Assembly: GCA_005281725.1 (NCBI GenBank)
Contig: SSBO01000003.1
Span: forward strand, 6,572,495 to 6,636,494
DNA length: 64,000 bases
Direction: 5' to 3'
Source: Wuchereria bancrofti
Taxonomy: Eukaryota > Nematoda > Chromadorea > Rhabditida > Onchocercidae
Shown: one piece after another, positions 25,505-39,200 of the stretch
Layout: each line of letters opens with the position of its first letter
Numbering within the stretch: position 1 is the first letter of the stretch
The notes under the pieces: model-generated
Told to the model about the DNA's origin: nothing
Seen by the model: only the letters and a program-made list of their open reading frames with translations
Databases searched by the model: none
Translations under genes and position numbers: made by a program

Positions 25505-28500
25505 GTTTGTTTTATTTTGTGTTATGATTGATTTATATTCGTATAATGGCAAGGAACAAACAATCTTAAAAATTTTCCCTCCCATTCTTGACAACGATCA
25601 AAAATTTATTTTGTCAGAAGTTTTCGCTTCCATTTTTATTTCAGTCGTCTAACTTAAATTGTTACATGACCCGAATACCATATGTCAAAGATGTCTTTGA
25701 AAGGAATTAATTAACAAACAAATGAGAGAACATTTAGAATGCCTTACATTGCATACTTAAAAACTTCTCTGACTTTTAAGCCAATTTAATTCAGTTGCTG
25801 CTTCTTTACCTCATTAATTCATTAACCTATAGATCACTGTGCTACATGATTATAAATTGAACAGTTAACCTTAGCTGACATTAGTAGCATTAAATAAAAT
25901 AAGCAAACGAAATTATTATATTTCTCTACAAAACTAATCAAATAAACAACAAAGAAAAAAACAAAAAAAAAAGGATTAATTAGTAGTTCACTTTAAAGAA
26001 TTAAAGAAATTTCGAAAATGATTCATATATTCATTAATATGATTTTGTCACTAAAAGTTTTAATGAGTTTTACTGCTTTTGCTGTGACATTGAGGGAACT
26101 AATTAGGAGTTTAACTAATTAAGGACAACTGGATTCTTTAATCAGTGAAAGGAAAGTTCTTGCTGCGATATATAATTTTGCATCCTATCAGTTTCACTAG
26201 TATTTTTCATATGTTTCATTGTATTCTTCATAATCTCACCGCATTCTTATAATTTGTTGGTCTCATTTCACAATTTTTTAGAAAAAAAGTTTATGAAAGG
26301 AAAATTATAGAATATTGTCGTAATGAATACTTGCAGAACTCAATGAAATTTTAAAACTTCTTTAACAAAGTTTTTTGGTTGAGAATTATTGTTATCTCTT
26401 TCATTACTATCTTAAATTAATTAATTACCGATTCTTCTGTGATTTTATTTTTACAATTGAAAAAATTTAATGCTTATTTCATGTTTCAGCAAGAATACAC
26501 TAATACCTTCTTTTTTATTTGATGTAAACCATATTTTATTAGTATTTAAGGAGATTTTGATTACACTCCAATCGTAAGATAAACTTAGTCATATTTCACT
26601 TTTAATGCTTTTTTGATATTAATTGTTCTGCTTTTCCCATATACTTCTAGAAACTTCTAATATTACAAATTATGACTTTTGGAAAAAAGAGAATTCTCTA
26701 GTTGGTTTTTGACACATTCAAGTCAAAATTTAAGCTTCTATTGATGAATCGTTTGCAGAATTTATTATGATCTAAGATTTCACATACTTTTTAAAATTGT
26801 CATCCGACTTAAATAAAAAAGTAATGCTATATCGAGGAACTAGACTGAATCTTTAGCATAGTTAGATATGCAAATTATTTCTTTAAAAAAAGGACTCGAC
26901 TTATTCTTGTTTAGGGAGAAATTCATTTGATTACAGTAGTAAACAGAGAAATGAAAGGGTTCGAGGAAGGCAATTAAAATAATTTTTAGATTTTGTCGTC
27001 TATTTCAGATAGATTCTTTTTAGTATTATTTTCTTAGGAATTAAATCTGTAATATTCCCAGAGCGTATGCTTGCAAATATGTTATTCAGTTCTTTTCCTT
27101 ATTTTAAACTAAGTAAAAAATAGTTTTAATCTAAATTTGTTTCATTGTTACCTCGAATGAGTCTGTCAAAACGTTTGATTTCACCAAAATTTCTCGACCT
27201 TTTATAAATTTTTTTTATTGCTATTTTGCTAATTACTTCATCCAAGGTTTTTGAACACAGAAAAGACACAAGTAACAAAAAAAAAGTAAAGTAAAAAAAG
27301 CTAAAAGCTGAATTGTCAAAACCAATAAATAATTTATCAAAAAAAAGTTTAATCTTGCTAACATCATTTATTCATTTGTAATTACAGTATACATCATGAT
27401 TTGAATAATTTCCGAAGTTGTTTGAGGGCATTTTTAAAATTTGGTTTTTTCATATTTTTCCTATGGATGATAATAAGTTCTCTAAAATTTTGCATTTACT
27501 TGGAAAATTTATTTCCTTATTTTGTATTGAATGGCATAAGGAAATGAATGAAAATGAAGAGATGAATGAAATGACAAAAAATTTGAGAAATTCAAATCTC
27601 TGAAGCATGCATAGATGCACTTTTAATACCTTTCTAAGAACATTTCTTTATTGGGCCAATTTATGGCAAAGAAAGGCGGAAGAGAGCCAAATATCTAATA
27701 GCAAATGTCGCATCAAACGAGTTGTCCATTAAATTTAGCAGTCTGCCTGAACAATGTGAAAATTGCATTTCATTGTTAAAAGGAAGCAACTACACTGTTA
27801 CTTTGATATGCGGCCTAAAGTGCAGGCGAGCCTTCAGGCACTTTACTTCAATTATGAGGAACATTTTTGCTTCGTCTTTTCATACACTCATCATTTTCCT
27901 TTCTCTTATCTGTCTTCTATCCTTCAAACTGCAAATACGCAAATTTGAATATTAAAAAATGAACTGATCAAGCAAATGAACTGATCAAATTCTCGTGCAA
28001 ATTTCGAACTAGCAGTTAACATTAATGTGGTTGATTCCTTCCTTTCCCATTGTATTTTATTTAATTTATCAAATTATCTACTCTGTATGCAAAAGCCATT
28101 CTTTTTTATCCTATCTTTTTGTTGAAAATTTTTGAAACTTTGACAGATAAAAAGCAAAATGTTTCAAATTTAATTTCTTCTTTTCCTATTTCTATAATCC
28201 TCTGTTACATTTGTATCATTTTGAAGAATCTGAAATTTCAGATGATTTAAAATGAGATTTGACAAATAGTGTATGTGATAAATGATGTTATTCCTCAATG
28301 TAAAATGATAAATTCAATGAAATTCTCGATCACTTTAATCAGCGTTATTTGAATTCTAATCTTAGTGATTTTAGTGCTTACCAAAGAGTGCTGGAGGAGT
28401 TAGTTCATTTATCGCTAATTTTAATATTTTATTACAATCATTTTATTGATGACTCATTTAGGAGAGAATTAGCGAAACCGAAAATATCTTTTTGTAATTC

Positions 28501-31500
28501 GGTGCTAACCTGTGAAAGAGTGTGGGCAATATGACAAAAATAAACTGAAATGTGACATTCTTGATAGTTTTTCTCAATTATAGCTTATCATTTCATCCAG
28601 AAAGAAATAGAATGAAAGGAATTGTCTTATCTTATTCAAATAAGCATTCTTTGTCTTTCTTTTTTATTGCGCAACAATGAAAAGTAATACATCTGATATT
28701 ATTGTTGCAGTTTTTCAAATCTCTGAAATAATTCTGATATGCTTGTAAAAATTAGATTCCAGCAGGGCTATTCAATTAGTAATTGCAAACTGACCTGTTG
28801 TGGCCTATTACTAATACTGTTTCAAGCAGAACGAAAAAGTTTTTACTATTCTGAGACATAAAAAAGTAATACTATTCATTGTTAGTAATATAGACAAGAA
28901 AAGATTATGATGTGTTGTAGTAAATGATTTTCAATGAAAATGAAAGGTAAGTAGTATTAGTAAGAGAATAGAAACTAATTCGAACTCATAGAACTATTCT
29001 TGATTCTTCCCATCCTTTTCAAATAAAATTTACTAATGAAGGATTGAATTAGTTAATATTTAAATGTTTAAATTTATAATTTAGTATCAGAGATATTATC
29101 CCATCCGTATTCAGTAAGACTATCATCTATTTCATTACTAATTTGATAAATTCATTTTGATGAAGAAGTTGTTATAGACAGCCTCGTTTATGTGTAATAA
29201 AAGGTATTTTAAATTGCTCGCTGTACTTTCTCACTAGTAAATGTTGCAATGACGCTACTATTTAGTTATGTGCGTACTTTATAGTCACTTTTATTTTACT
29301 TTCAATAATTTTTAATTTCTTCATAAGATTTCTTATGAAATGATCCATTATTTACTCTGCCAAAATTATTTTTTCTCTTTTATCAGAAAAAAAAAGTAAC
29401 TTTTAATCGGACATTTTTGTTAATCACTTTCAGAATTTTATAAAATATTTCTTTTCTATTACTTTCACATTTAATAATTCATTAAAGTAGCAAATAGAGA
29501 TCGGATAGTTAATTCCAATATGCAATCACAACATTTGCAGCATCAGAGTGGATGATGGAGCAATTTTAATGATAATGAGCATACTAGTTTGTATAATTTT
29601 TGGTATGTCACTAAAAGATTTAATTTTCCGGAAGATATGACACCAAAAAAATGTGTTATACATCTAAGTATGGAATAATTTGGCTTAATGCAGAGCCAAA
29701 TGGTCGCCCTTTTTTGACATTTGTTAAAACGATGAATTATTGAATGTAATGAATAAGTGAAAGCTACCATTTTCCTAAAAGTTATATGCGCTTTTGGAGT
29801 ATTAATGAGATGAAAGCAAGTATAGAGTGGAAAAAAAATTTTAAGGAAATTAGATTTCATTTCTTCCATATTAATTAATTTTAACCACTGAGGCTTAACA
29901 TTACCATATACATAGTTTGTTTTAGTAATGCCTGTCACGTGTTCATCCAAAAAGCTCTCCTATTCCTTCTAGAGTTTTCTTTATTTGAGAAAAGTCATAA
30001 TTAATGCAATTAATTGAAATATCAATTACTTCTAAGGTATTCGTTAAGTAGTTTTTAGTATTTGTTGAAGAAAACAATGAATAAATTTGATCATGAAAGA
30101 ATAAATTTCCATTTCCATTATTTACATTTCTTCATTGATAACAAAAAGGGAAACTCAAAAAAGAAACTGAAACGTTAATTTGCATCAAAAATTCTTTATT
30201 GAATGAATTGCAATGGCTTTTTTTTATTTATCAATTATCTGCGCTATTTATTAAGTTTATTTTAAAAATTTGATGGAACAAAGTCAACATTTTGCAACAT
30301 CTTTTTAACGGCTTACAAAGAAAGATGGTGCAATATTTTAGCAAGGCGTCTAACTCACATTGCAAAATATTTCAATATGAATTCACTCTGTAATATAATA
30401 TTTTAAATGTGAGCAATTTTATCGAGAAGAAAGAAGGGAAAAAAGCCTTACCAACCTTGTTATTTTCTGAAGAAAAAAAGAAATGCCACTTTTTTTTGAA
30501 TTCTGTGAATTAAAGAATTCTCACGCAAACTGGAAATGGAAGTGAAATGATTTTAAATTATGCTTGCTTAACAGAAATGAAATTATATTTTTGTTGCACG
30601 CATTTAAGCAACAAAAAATGAATGTTTTTTGCAAGAAAACACAATACTGTCTTGTTTGGTCAATTCAGTTTAGTAACTTTTTCATTATTTGAGTAAGCAT
30701 ATCAGTATTCAATTTCAATTTCAATGCATCATAGTGTGACTAACCATTTATTTGTGGTTTCTTTTATCGTTCTTTATTTCTCCTCCGTCTAATTGATGCA
30801 TCACATTTCTCAATTCCTCGCTCCTATGAATTATATTCATTTCAAATTTAGCACTCTTATTTCATAGCTAACATTCCACTTCCTATTTTCAGTAATATTA
30901 CGGTATTTCCGTAGATTCATATAAAGTTTAGCGAATTCATCCTGGGAGTTATTTATGGATTTGCCATTAGCTAATATGAATTACTTTGCCAAACGGAAGG
31001 GCAGCAAATTGTTGCAATAATGAAAGCATTACTTGGTCAGTTTCGTGCCCATCATTTTATGCTAAATAAATGGAAATGCAATATTCAAATATTAAGTGGT
31101 CATAGTAATTCTTGAAATGTTTTAGAGCAAACTAATTCTTTTTCTATTCAAAATATTTTTCGGAAATTAGAAAGTTTCATAATCACTTGAGCACCAGTTA
31201 GATTTATTCTCTAAAATAGGAATTTATTGTTTACTTCTCTAATCAACGAATATATTCTGTTCAAATCCAATTTAGATTCAGTTTTCTAATATTACACTGC
31301 ATGTTTTTCGTTTTATGCAAATTTCGATTTCATCAGTTTACTCCAACAGCAAATGTAAAGTCAATTTGTTTGTATATTAGTACAGGAAAACTACTTAGCT
31401 GAGATCAATTCCATATTTTCCCGAAAGATTTCATTCCACATATCTCCAAAGGTTTCATTCGGTTTTTAACAAGAAGCAAAATATGATTTAAAAAGTTGTA

Positions 31501-33203
31501 CTTTATGCATTTTGAACATATCTATCTTATATTCGATTATTTAGATTTCCTTCTTTTATATTTTCGTTTATTTTTATTTTAGATTGTCGTAGCTTTTTAA
31601 CTAATTTTTGCCTAAAAGTAGCCTTTTACTTTTGTTCTTTTTGGGTATTATGATGAGTTGTTATCTTAATATGAATCATACAAGTTCAGAAATGTATTAG
31701 GAAGGCTACTTTGCTACTTTTAAGAACAGTCCATCATATTTCATAATACAAGTAAATCGTTTCGGAAAATGCTTTGCACTGAATGATCAGAAATTTCGTA
31801 ACGCTAATTTTAAATTTCTAAAAATTAGTAACAAATGTTGGAAGTATTTAAACAAGAAAAGGAATTATTCAGCTCAACTCTTTAGTTGCCAAATTTTAAT
31901 TTACATTTATTATTCATATCAAGTTTTTGGAAAAGTTTTTTAATTTTTTACTATAATTTATTTGTCCAAGCACATTTTAGTTATTTTTGTGTACAGTCAC
32001 AAAGAAATAATTTAAAAAAAAAAACCATTATAATAAATGTTTTATTAAGTGAATACTTTATCTAAGACTGGGTTAACAAAGGAAGCATTTTCAGTATAGA
32101 AGACAGTCCATACTTCAGATTTTCTACCATGAATTTTCTCCATTCTTTGATAAACGGAATCCTAAAAAGTGCAATCGTTAAAACCGTAAAATTCTATGAA
32201 TTCAACTTTCGAGAAGCAGAAATATTAATGGAACAAAAGGATCGATTTATCATCTTCACCATTATTTATGCAGTTTCATGTAATAATTGCATTCTCTATT
32301 TGGCATTTCCAATGTACATTCAAACTATCCGACTTTAAAGTAAATTCCAATCATTCGTTTGATGAAAAAAACACAAAGTTTTTTTACAACAAAAATCAAT
32401 GAATTTTTAAGTTTTTTAAAATTAATATAAAAACTATTTCAAAAATGAGAAAAATTCGCGACCACTTGTGTAGAAGTATTCACGGAGTAAGCGGAAGTAC
32501 ATTTGCATGTCAATAATAAAACTTGAAGAAATGCTGCGTTAGTAAAAACCATCTGCTGGTATGTTTTATTAAATCATCTCGAGACTTATTTTCCATTTCT
32601 TCATCCAACGCATTATTTTACTTCCATGGGGTATCACCGGATGGCAGGTACTTAATTGAGGCAAAATACATCAGCTGCTTACTTTTTTAAATCAATCTCA
32701 TCTTTCATTACTTATTTTTTCTTTCAACTGGAATTTAAAAATTTCATTTGATATACTATACTTAACCTCAATGGTTGCCATTTGGAGAAAATGAAAGTTA
32801 ATTGTTTCTGAACAGTTCGACAAGATAAAATAAAAAGAAATGATGATAAAAATTGGTTTACGGAAATTTTGTATAAAGATTGCCCATTATCTTGCTTTTA
32901 CTGGATATTTCAGGCCTGAAAATATGTGAATTAATTTTAGTTTTGCTATTATTTTCTGAATTTCACATAGATTTTTTAAATAATCAGTTATAATACGAAA
33001 CGATCAATAAATGTGATACATTGTGAAAGCTATGAAATATTTCGAAGCCAGCATTTTATTTATTAGTTATACTGTACAAAATATTAAAAGCTTTAAAATT
33101 GGTTTGTAACGTAGAATTAGATGAAATAATTTCGATTTTATAAATTAATACCTGTACTAATGTATCGATTTTTGCTGACATTTAAATTTTGATATTTTAA
33201 TAG
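25505..33203. other. Long putative intron, nothing recognised inside
   Basis: 7.7 kb of AT-rich DNA between the candidate first exon and the first well-supported exon. I found no exon with compatible phase and no RNA gene. The longest open frame (minus strand, 29543-29950) starts with TTG, shows no motif, and is not called. Confidence 0.4.
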
Positions 33204-36200
33204 TTAAAGAATACTGTAGGGTGAATGAAACAATAGGTGGAAAAGTGATGACGAATATAATAAATGGTTATATACTGTATCGACTGATGGTCGATAGAAA
33301 CAACAAAAGTTCATATCAGCGACGGCACAGTTTAATGCCTCTTTCAGAGGGGCAAAAAACTTATCATTCTCAGTCACCACGCAGATCACTTTTCGGTAAG
33401 ACTTAGTTTAGGTTAATGGTGACAGAAGAATTGAGGCTAAATCTGTATGACATTTGTAAATTATTTTGTTTTTAAGTGAGTTTTATAACACCATTCCTGT
33501 TCATTCTGTTCAAGTACATAGTAACTCTAATTTCCAATTCAGTACTTTTCATCTCCAGCAATTAAAACACGAAATTAATTCAAAAATTTGAGTTTTTATC
33601 GGACTGAAATATTTTTTTGAAAATTTCATATTGTTAATTTCAGAACCATTCTGCTTACCAGTAATTCAGCATGTACCTATCAAACAGAGGTTAAGTTCTG
33701 TCGGACGAGATAGCTCAAATGGTAACCTTTATGACCTTTTTGTTGTACAAATTTTCTCCATGATTGTATGTCTAGATGAATTAGCAAATTCATAAGTAAA
33801 AGTGAACAAATAAGTAATTTTTAAACTGGTGATTGAATCAAAAAATTCGTAGTTCGGCCTCAGGAGTCGAAGAATCCGATAAATTTCAATTTGATTTTGA
33901 AAGAAGAAAGTGCTTCCTTTATAGCTGATATATGCAGTGATTTTGATCCAACGCTGGTTGTTTCTTCTAATCCATACCTGTATCGCCGTCGACGAATGTC
34001 GCTGCTGCAAACGTTAAGATACCAAAATAGACTGCTAGCAGATAGTGGGGTTGAATGTCACAGTCAACAGTCTGATCGAGGTTTATTTCATTTCTCTTGC
34101 TAATGAGTAGCTTTATCCCTTAAGTTGAATATTAACATTTAATGGAAATCGATGCATTGTGATCAGACAGTTAATAAGTGATTGATAATGTAATGAAGCA
34201 GTGATAAGGCAGTTAACAGTATCGGTACATCTTTCTTAAACGTTGCCATGCACTTTAAGATCTAAAATTTAAACTATTTGAAAATGCACTGACGTAACGT
34301 CCTCTTATGAAGGATTTTAGGCAGTGAAGTAGCAAGAGATCATCGATCAAGTTACTCGTCACCATTTCCATCTTTAGAACCAAAGGATTCAAGAAGAAGC
34401 TCTTCTATCATCAAATTAAAGAATAAGTATGACTTTGTTCAATTCAATTGCAGGAAGTTGTTTTTGAACTCCTTGTATTGCCACAATTTGCATATTTCCC
34501 ATTTATGCTTTTGAAGGACATTTGCATTTTTTGGGAAGCGTTCGTCTAAACGAAGTCAAACTTGTGACGAACAAATTTCCAGTAACGGATGTACAAAGTA
34601 TTGTCAGAGCAATGAAAATGATCATCCTATTTATTCTTCCATTGATTTAAGTGCAAAAGGTAACACTCTGGAAAGTATTTGATACGATGAGATATCAATC
34701 AGTATTTTATTTGAAATTAATTGGCTAGAAATTTCACTCCAATCGTCCGTATTTGTTTATACTACTTAGTGTCTTTTCGCTAAAACTATCATTTCTATAT
34801 TTCTTTATTCATATATTCTATTATAGAAGTTCGACATGGCAAATCACTGTCAACAAATGATAGCGGTCATGAAAGTCAAGGACGAATTGTTACCGATGAG
34901 GAATCTCAGGATGATAGGACTGGTTCGTTTTGAAATGTAATAAACAAGCTGTCCAGCGCTATGATTTTAATCACATTACCTGTTGAAAATGTCTCGACTA
35001 CACAGTTACGATCTTGTCATATGTCACTTCTATAGATAATTGATGATGACCAGAAATGACCAGTTTCAACCATAATGCCGTAATGTTTTCAGCACTATAT
35101 TACATTTTATTAAGCTAATTAAATAATATGAGGTATAAATTTGCTTTCGATATTAGCAAGAATCTTTCATATTTAGGTGAACGTTGTAGTGAGCGGCAGG
35201 AAACTGTGGCTGTAATTGAACAATCATCGGGAATTCATTCCGGAACAAGAATAAGAGTAGTAGATCAACACAAGTGTCCAAATTTAATAAGAAGCTGTAA
35301 GTTTTATTAAAAAACCTGCGAAAATTTCTGAGATTTCAGAAAAATGATCGCACTTGAAAATGGATCTGCTTTTCTAGAAATTTTCAAGTACGCTCAATTT
35401 TGCCATTATTTTTTGATCCGTTTATTGTAATCTGAGATATTTTCGTGTCAATCTGAGGGGTTTAAATTTTCATCTTGCATTTGTTCTGGTACTAACAGTT
35501 ATCTACGAATGATAGAGTTCAAATTTCAAGACCGATTTTACTTTCCGTTACACTACATATTATTTAGTAACAGGTAAAACCGTGAATTAATAATTCCAGT
35601 CATTTACCTCTAAATTAAATCAAATAATAGATTTATTGAACGTTCTGAGATATTTGATATATTCCAATAATTCGTTTAAATTTTTTCTTTTCTTCAATTT
35701 TCTTCTTCAACCATTTGTTTACACAAAATAAGCGTTTAATCTCGTATTATTATAGCATCTTGCCCTCAACTTGGATTACATATACTAATTTGTCATGAAA
35801 TTTGCCGTCGAGCAGTGTCAAATCGTCAAGAATTTGTGTTGATAGATGACGTGGATAGTGAGGAAAATGAAAATAGTGAATGTTCCGTGCCTGTTTTCGA
35901 GAATTCATTTCTTACTGACAAGGTCTATAATTACATTGGTTTGATTTCATGTCAGTGGCTCACTAATTTATGTAGTGATTCGTTTGTTTATCTGAAATTG
36001 AGAAGAGAATTTTTATGAAACAGTTGACGACACATTTATCTATACACTTATGTCGGGTCATTTCATATCTTTTTACTTCAAAGAATCGTCGTAAACTTCG
36101 TATTTTAAAATAATTTTTATGTTTATGAGTATTCATTTGTACAGTTTGTATTTCATTTTTCAGTGTTACAGCGTTTGTTATCATAAGTGAGAGAATTTCA

Positions 36201-39200
36201 GAATCGATCCAATGAGAATATAACTAACAGCACTCCAACAAAATCGTTGCAAAGCAGTAATTGTGAAGCAACAGAATGTGTCATTGAAATGGATGAGTTC
36301 AGATATGCGATGAAATTGCATCGAGATTGCAGTTTACTTGAAAATGGTATCTATCTTCTTGCTTAAATTTTTATCGAAATCATGAAATGTTGCTATATTT
36401 GGGATAAAATATTACAAAATTTAAGGTCAAGAAAATAATACCACTGAAGAAAACTCTTTGTCACAACAACAACAGCAAGAGCGACATCTGCGATTCACAA
36501 AAAAATTGCAACATTTGAGGTTATCTAACGGTTATGTGACTGGACAATTTGCATATGTTTCACCAAGATCTGGAAGAAATTCACCAATGTCTCGTATTTC
36601 TGTAGAAACGTAAATGTTCTGAATTTAATCAAAGAATTAAAAAGTATGGAAAAAGCACATTGTCTGTTTCTGCCCATTCATTACACATATATAATGAGCA
36701 GATATTATCGAAAGAATGTAATCGTAAAACAGTACAAATAATATATTTTTGGATTCATAATGTATGCATGCATTATTTATATGCATAACAGATACTTTGC
36801 ACATACAAATAACTTAATTGTGAAACTAAGATAAGCTTTTAAAAGCAACTTTAAAGACCTCCCAAAGATCATAATTATAATATTTACCATTTACAATAAT
36901 TTTTCATAGTCAAACTAATTAGTAATTAATACTATTTTAGCAAAAAACAAGAGGATAAAGAAGAGGACAAGAGAAGCCTATCCACGGAAAGTTTTTTTCA
37001 AAGTGAAACGGGAAAAGAAATACTCGACTGTTATCCAGAGCTCGATTCACTCCCTTCCTTTTATTCGGGTGACGAAGACGACGATGATGATAATTTATCA
37101 TCATTAATGCTCGATCATTATCTGCCACCAAAATACAGTAAGTGAACAATTAGTGCCTTTCTAGTTAAGATTCTATAAGGAAGGAGTTGTTCATGAAAAT
37201 TCCCCCTAATTATAAGTGAAAGAATGAAGGACATCATAAACTCAATTTAATCTATCAAAAAGGTAACCTTCCTAAATACTTCTGCAAACATCAATTCCCT
37301 TCTGATATCCTTATTTTAATACTTGGGGTATTTCAAACTTAGGTTTTATTTAAAACATGAAAATTTCATTGCTCTATTTATTCCAGCAGAAAATGCATTT
37401 CGAAGAAAATTGCTGGTTAGAGCTTTATTTTAGTGCTCAATCAAAAATTCATTCTGAAAATAGCTTGAAGCAGGTGGCACAGCTGTAATTAGAGTAAAAT
37501 TTTCTCAGAAGCTGTAATAATTCATGACTATTGACTTGGATCATACAACCTTTTTATAAGAAATAATTTGGAGTATCTATACTTTGCTGTTTTGTCTAAA
37601 TTTTAAACTAGCATGGCTAATCCAAACATAGCCCATTGACCATAGGCCTGTTTCTGTCTCTCTTCTATATTTCGTATGTCAACTCTATTTATGAGTTATT
37701 CAATTAAGCTCATGACTTCTTAATGCTTGAAATGAATTTAATGACGGTCAACATTAATGCAAGAAAAAGTGCATAATTCGAACCAATCACTAGTTAGGGT
37801 TAAGATCAAATACACTGACCATTTCACTTGGTCATCCGAAATTCATCGTATGAAAGCATGAAGTATATATGTGTGATAAATTAATATTAAAATTCATTTA
37901 ATGTATGTAATATATTTTATATACAATACAGTATTTTATTTTAAATTTATATTATATCATATCTCTGATATTAACAATTGTAACTACCGTATAATTGTTG
38001 ATAATAGGCTGAAAGTACTGCACTTAATTCATCATATCATTTATAAGTTTTACTTATAATTGATTACTTATAAATACGTTTAATGGTAATACCAGTCTAT
38101 CTGTGTATGACTTACTTGTAGTTTCTGTGATTAAATTGTTACTTTAGGTCGATATGCTGTCATTATCACTAATTTTTAGGCTTCTCAAGTGATGGAAAGA
38201 GCGATAGTCGTCGATCAACTTCTTTATCATCGCTCATTACTCGTTCAGACACCGAACAGTGCGGTTTTATTTCTTGAGATTTTTTTATTTTTTATTTATT
38301 GAAAAATAATTGATCATTTCTAATGAAAGAAAAAATCAGTCATTTTTTTATATTGTTTCATTGCAAAAGTAAATTAAATTAAAGGTTTGTGAAAATATTA
38401 AAATTAGTAACTAATTCTTGTCTTTTTTGACCTTACTTTATCAAAAGAAAACTCTAGCTTTAACAAAAAAAAAACTCTATTCTAGAAAATATTGTTTGGA
38501 GAGGTAAAAATTCTCAAGAGAGCTCTTTGTTGCATGACTAATAATTTTAAAAGTAAGAATGAAAAAAACGGTTTTATTACTGTGAACAAATATTTAAATT
38601 TTTTTTATTTTTGCTTAATTTTTCCAGTAGATACTTCACGATAAATATGACAGTAATGTTAAAATTTTAGTATAACTGAAAATGACAATCTGAATAAAGA
38701 ACTGTTTAAGCAAGAAAAACGGCTTTTGACCATTATTTTTCAGCACATTTATATTAAAAATATTGCATCAATGAGCACTTCATATTTTCATAACTATGCT
38801 TACTAAATAAATCTAAAGAATGCGAAGTATTTTCTGATGTTTAATTAGCAACTGCTAAATTAGTTCTTATTAACTTGCTTATATAGTTATTTGTCCTCTT
38901 CTCTCATGGTGCAGTCGTGCTGTCGTTAGTGTTATTCAGAAACGCCTAAGATATCAGAAAAGCTTATATCCTAAATTGAAGATAAAAAAGGAAAATGAAA
39001 GTGGAAACGAACATCTAAAAACGGAAATTCGCTTTATCGCATTTTATCCTCACATTAAGTATGTTTTTCAACTTAATACGAATTTTTTTAAAAGACTATT
39101 TCAGAGAAATTCACCGTAAACATTACTTACCTTGTTCTATTTTAATCACAAGTCTGCTCTCAAATTTCTGATATTTTCCAGATTTCTTGAATATTACTGA

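Noticed and set aside
27722..27955. Two overlapping plus-strand frames in a slightly more GC-rich patch
   Set aside because: Considered as an extra exon of the serine-rich gene, but the acceptor near 27740 does not match the required phase 1.
29543..29950. 135-codon open frame on the minus strand
   Set aside because: Begins with TTG, has no motif, no clear partner exons and no composition change; likely a chance open frame inside the long intron.
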